Assembly: GCA_009774175.1 (NCBI GenBank)
Contig: VSNG01000007.1
Span: 1 to 64,000, forward strand
Length of the DNA: 64,000 nt
Reading direction: 5' to 3'
Source of the DNA: Lachnospiraceae bacterium
GTDB taxonomy: Bacteria > Bacillota > Clostridia > Lachnospirales > Lachnospiraceae
Shown piece by piece: positions 61,136-64,000 of this stretch (its first letter is position 1; each line of letters opens with the position of its first letter). Position numbers and translations under genes: made by a program. The notes beneath the pieces are model-generated. The model saw only the letters and a list, made by a program, of their open reading frames with translations. It did no database searches and was not told the DNA's origin.

Positions 61136-61172
61136 CAGGGGATCTGCGTATCAAAGCAGTTCCCCTGTTTTT
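61136..61172 (+). terminator. Terminator of the sigma/DUF4179 operon
   Basis: CAGGGGA-TC-TGC (61136-61145) pairs with GCA-GT-TCCCCTG (61156-61167), followed by TTTTT. Confidence 0.85.
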
Positions 61173-61387
61173 CGTGCAAGACATAAGGGAAGATTTGTAA
61201 TAGAGCCATCCTTCCGATACCCGCGCTTTGAAAAACGGAGCGCATGTTCGGCAATATTAAATGGTCCTCGAAGCTGTTGCAGACAGGAGTTTTCGGTCAA
61301 AGCTCCTTTGGACTGGCAGTCCGATTTTAAAAGAATCGCGTTGTTGTCAATGCCGCCCGCCATGAATGATACGCTATAGACCGTCAC
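61151..61387 (-). CDS. Possible small protein coupled to the ABC-class ATPase gene
   Basis: A 78-codon frame begins with GTG that overlaps the TGA stop of the ATPase gene as GTGA, the classic coupled arrangement. It reads MTVYSVSFMAGGIDNNAILL, then GPFNIAEHALRFSKRGYRKD. I do not recognise a family. Its end overlaps the terminator of the convergent sigma operon, which weakens the case. It may be a short gene, a truncated gene or a chance frame. Confidence 0.4.
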   Translation of the reverse strand: MTVYSVSFMAGGIDNNAILLKSDCQSKGALTENSCLQQLRGPFNIAEHALRFSKRGYRKDGSITNLPLCLARKTGELL

Positions 61388-63045
61388 AACATCCGATATC
61401 TGGCAAGGCAGGCCAGAATCTCCTGTCTCCTTACAAAGGCGGCGGGGCCTGTCCCGTAGTTTCTGGGAGTCAGGGCAAGGATGCCTTCTTTTTCCAGTTT
61501 ATCGGAAACTTCTTTGGCCAGCTGGGGAATGGTCTTTTTGCCGTCCGCCAGCCGATCCAGCGTATACTGCATGATATACGCCAGAGCGGCGGTCTGGCTC
61601 TCGCCGACAATCTGTTCCAGATAACGCAGGTCAATTTCATTTTTATCAAGACTGATGGTGTCCCAGCCGTGGGTTCGCGCCTTTTCAATCTGCTTTTTGC
61701 GGACGGCTTTTTTCACCCAGTCATTTTTTGTAACTTTTTCTTCAATCAATTCTACGGCAAGCTCTTTCGCCCGTGCAGTCACATCTTTTGTCTCGTAGCA
61801 GTCCATCTGTAACACGGTGTCGGCCACCGACAGATAATCGCCGGAACTGCCTGCAACTAATATGGTAGAAATGCCAAGATCCTGATAGAGACTTCTGATT
61901 TTGCGGATAAAAGGTGTGATAGGCTCCTTCTCATCAGAAACCAGCGTGGCCATGCGGGTATCCCGTACCATAAAATTGGTGGCGGAAGTGTCTTCGTCAA
62001 TCAAAAGGACGGTACTGCCCGCTGCAAGGGCTTCCACGGTATTTGCGGCCTGCGAAGTGCTTCCGCTGGCGTTTTCGGTCTGGAAGCGTGTGGTGTCAGA
62101 TTTTCTGGGCAGATTATTGATAAACATGGAAATATCTGTCTCATGAATACAGCGGTTTTCCTCGGCCCGCAGTTTGAAGGCGCTTTCGTCGGTGATAACA
62201 AGTTCCCTGCCGTCATTGGCGATATGGTTGTACACACCCCGTTCCAATGCCTTTAACAGAGTGGATTTTCCGTGAAAACCGCCGCCTGCGATCACCGTGA
62301 TGCCCCGGCGGATGCCCATGCCCCGCACTTCGCCCCTGTGGGGAAGATGTAAGGTGACAGCCAGAGAGTCAGGGCTTTTAAAGACAACGGCGTCTTTCAG
62401 GGGACGCTGGGATACGCCGCTTTCTCTGGGCAGGATGGAACCGTCCGCCACAAAGGCGGCAAGATCGTGTTCTGCGAGCGCTTCTCTGATAAACTGCTGG
62501 TCGTCCGCCAGAGCGGTTACTTTGTCCAGATCCTGCTTCATGCGGGGCTGCATGTGAAAACATTTCTCCGCAAGATCAGGGAGCTGTCGGAAAAGAATCT
62601 GGGACAGCTCTCCGGCGGCAATGGTGCGTCCGAAAGCGGGAAAGCCAACTTCGATCCGCGCTTCTATGGCGTCTTTACCAATATGCATGGCGGTGGTTTC
62701 CAAAATTTCCTGACCCACCCGGCAGGCCGTCACCAGACCGCTTTTTCCCGAACCCTTTGCGGATCTGCCGTCGCCGCTTCGCAGAGCGCGGTGCAGACAG
62801 CGGAGCAGGTAATCTTCGGTTGCAATTCGACGGTGCCTGTTTTCAAAATATGTGGTGGGAATATTGCCCTGATTGCGGTATACGATCCGTACCCGCGAGG
62901 GGGTTGCAAAGGGATCGCCCTGTACGTGATCAATGCAGAGACGGTAAGTTCTAAAATCGTATTCTCCTTCCAGAACCTTGTAGGCTTTGTAGCCCTTGTG
63001 GTCAATTTCCCTCAGTTTTGTCTGTAATTCCGCTTGTGTTTTCAT
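61384..63045 (-). CDS. Predicted ATPase of the ABC class (PF09818-type)
   Basis: A 553-residue protein of the 'ABC-ATPase' family. The N-terminal part has YKAYKVLEGEYDFRTYRLCI and IDHVQGDPFATPSRVRI. The ATPase core has an unusual Walker A, ITVIAGGGFHGKSTLLKALE (GGGFHGKST, about 260-268), a DISMFINNLPRKSDT switch and a Walker B-like STVLLIDEDTSATNFMVRD. There are no membrane segments. Its cellular role is unknown; it has been suggested to act in DNA or RNA handling. ATG 63045 follows GGAGGTAATC. Confidence 0.87.
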   Translation of the reverse strand: MKTQAELQTKLREIDHKGYKAYKVLEGEYDFRTYRLCIDHVQGDPFATPSRVRIVYRNQGNIPTTYFENRHRRIATEDYLLRCLHRALRSGDGRSAKGSGKSGLVTACRVGQEILETTAMHIGKDAIEARIEVGFPAFGRTIAAGELSQILFRQLPDLAEKCFHMQPRMKQDLDKVTALADDQQFIREALAEHDLAAFVADGSILPRESGVSQRPLKDAVVFKSPDSLAVTLHLPHRGEVRGMGIRRGITVIAGGGFHGKSTLLKALERGVYNHIANDGRELVITDESAFKLRAEENRCIHETDISMFINNLPRKSDTTRFQTENASGSTSQAANTVEALAAGSTVLLIDEDTSATNFMVRDTRMATLVSDEKEPITPFIRKIRSLYQDLGISTILVAGSSGDYLSVADTVLQMDCYETKDVTARAKELAVELIEEKVTKNDWVKKAVRKKQIEKARTHGWDTISLDKNEIDLRYLEQIVGESQTAALAYIMQYTLDRLADGKKTIPQLAKEVSDKLEKEGILALTPRNYGTGPAAFVRRQEILACLARYRML

Positions 63046-63145
63046 GATTACCTCCATACTCAGGACGGCGGGCCGGGGATCCGTCCTGCCAAATTCAGGC
63101 GGAAACGGCAAAGAATTTTCGGCCGCAGTGTCTGTGTCTGCAAAG

Positions 63146-63151
63146 AGTATA
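63146..63151 (-). promoter_or_regulatory. Extended -10 of the ABC-class ATPase gene
   Basis: On the minus strand TGT-TATACT (TATACT at plus 63146-63151) forms an extended -10, about 100 bases before the start. A -35-like TTGTAG lies 19 bp upstream. Confidence 0.45.
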
Positions 63152-63260
63152 ACACATCTGCCAAAATCTGCTACAAAAATTTTGAAAAGAAATGGCGCAA
63201 TGGGTAAACATTTTTACTCCATTGTCCGATAATAAAAACAGGAAGCACGGATGCTGGATT

Positions 63261-63287
63261 CAGGACGGATGGAACCGTTCTGTTTTT
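63261..63287 (+). terminator. Hairpin with T-run upstream of mreB
   Basis: CAGGACGG (63261-63268) pairs with CCGTTCTG (63275-63282, one G-T pair), followed by TTTTT. It precedes the mreB promoter, so it would insulate mreB from plus-strand transcription out of the divergent region, or end a short RNA. Confidence 0.45.
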
Positions 63288-63326
63288 GGCGTTTTTTAAT
63301 TTTTTCGAAAAAAATTATAAAAACCT

Positions 63327-63355
63327 TTGAAAAACCACTTCAATGAGGGTATAAT
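63327..63355 (+). promoter_or_regulatory. mreB promoter
   Basis: TTGAAA (63327-63332), 17 bp, TATAAT (63350-63355). The leader to the ATG is about 105 bases and contains GCGCGAGGCGCG-type inverted repeats but no gene. Confidence 0.75.
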
Positions 63356-63466
63356 ATAGTAGCCGCATTAGAAAAATAAGCGCGAGGCGCGACTTTGCGA
63401 GCGGTGTGTATATTATGATTAAAAAATTTATGCGATATTGACTCTCGGGAAGGGGATTAAAGATAA

Positions 63467-64000
63467 ATGCAGTTTACGGATATCGGTATTGATCTTGGCA
63501 CTGCCAGTATTTTAGTATATATCAGAGGCAAGGGCGTCGTGTTGAAAGAGCCTTCGGTGGTAGCTTTCGACAGGGATACGAATAAAATCAAGGCAATCGG
63601 AGAGGACGCGCGCCTCATGCTCGGCAGGACGCCGGGTAATATTGTGGCGGTAAGACCCTTAAGACAGGGCGTTATTTCAGACTATCAGGTTACAGAGAAG
63701 ATGATGAAGTATTTTATCCAGAAGGCTTTGGGTAAAAAGACTTTTCGCAAACCCCGCATTGCGGTGTGCGTGCCCAGCGGCGTTACGGAAGTGGAAAAGA
63801 AGGCCGTGGAGGACGCCACCTATCAGGCTGGCGCAAGAGAGGTCTCCATCATTGAGGAGCCCATTGCTGCGGCGATTGGCGCGGGCATTGATATTTCCAA
63901 GCCCTGCGGGAATATGATCGTGGATATCGGCGGCGGAACTTCCGACATTGCCGTTATTTCTCTTGGCGGCACGGTGGTCAGCGCTTCCATTAAAATAGCG
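63467..64000 (+). CDS. mreB: Rod shape-determining protein MreB/Mbl (5' part)
   Basis: The first 178 codons of an actin-like cell-shape protein; the gene runs out of the window. Visible are DIGIDLGTASILVYIRGKG (phosphate 1), VVLKEPSVVAFDRDTNKIKA, GRTPGNIVAVRPLRQGVISD, RKPRIAVCVPSGVTEVEKKA, EEPIAAAIGAGIDISKPCGN and IVDIGGGTSDIAVISLGG (phosphate 2). It polymerises under the membrane and guides cell-wall synthesis. It could be the Mbl or MreBH paralogue; the neighbours do not decide because mreC/mreD would be outside. Confidence 0.94.
   Translation, partial: MQFTDIGIDLGTASILVYIRGKGVVLKEPSVVAFDRDTNKIKAIGEDARLMLGRTPGNIVAVRPLRQGVISDYQVTEKMMKYFIQKALGKKTFRKPRIAVCVPSGVTEVEKKAVEDATYQAGAREVSIIEEPIAAAIGAGIDISKPCGNMIVDIGGGTSDIAVISLGGTVVSASIKIA

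Overview
The window looks like chromosomal DNA of an anaerobic low-to-mid-GC Firmicute, most likely a Lachnospiraceae / Clostridium cluster XIVa gut bacterium. The evidence is the protein content and gene order: the yerB-like, xpaC, telA group; ireB-ruvX-DUF1292; mltG-like, trmR, trhP; type III glutamine synthetase; [FeFe]-hydrogenase maturases hydE-hydG-hydF; ftsEX followed by a PcsB-like M23 protein and a CtpA protease; and uvrBA and mreB. Extended Shine-Dalgarno sites, several TTG/GTG starts and clostridial -35/-10 promoters agree with this. The species cannot be named from the sequence alone.

Layout. 1-430: end of a structured minus-strand RNA and a decayed gene tail. 425-9060: envelope and stress genes (DUF3048 lipoprotein, XpaC, TelA, VanZ-like) with RNA-modification genes (prmA, rsmE, a cysteine desulfurase paired with thiI). 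9093-15361: a Crh-like HPr paralogue, mtaB, then a solute-binding lipoprotein next to a Cache-HAMP-GGDEF-EAL c-di-GMP enzyme. 15396-18710: the ireB-ruvX-DUF1292 operon, RNase J and a YlbF-family protein. 19043-24373: a short MltG-like protein, the tRNA ho5U genes trmR/trhP, and an MBOAT/SGNH polysaccharide acylation pair. 24443-33459: GSIII behind an attenuator-like leader, tRNA-Gln(CUG), hydE-hydG-hydF, an acyl-ACP thioesterase, a CvfB-like S1 protein and a CPBP protease. 33681-41114: a YjfB-like protein, a CdaR/PucR regulator, ftsE-ftsX-M23-ctpA and manC. 41135-54060: an accessory region with an AT-rich RelA/SpoT-domain cassette, regulators, an aldo/keto reductase cluster, AzlCD and at least seven gene remnants. 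54070-64000: uvrBA behind a LexA-type box, a sigma factor with its DUF4179 partner, an ABC-class ATPase, and the first 178 codons of mreB.

The most interesting structure is non-coding. Two intergenic elements of about 160 bp (18710-18871 and 38188-38348) fold into the same branched architecture with helix and hairpin positions matching almost base for base. Nearly every helix differs in sequence but keeps pairing. Each begins in the last base of the upstream gene's TAA stop codon. A diverged relative (33511-33630), a 34-bp miniature (29404-29437) and degenerate pieces (18291-18350, 6438-6500) suggest a family. One copy carries five tandem 29-bp repeats of its own 3' edge. This looks like a mobile or functional structured-RNA family that I cannot match to a named class. 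Other points worth following are the minus-strand RNA at the left edge, the GSIII attenuator, the RelA/SpoT three-gene cassette, and an orphan LexA-type promoter in the remnant-rich stretch.
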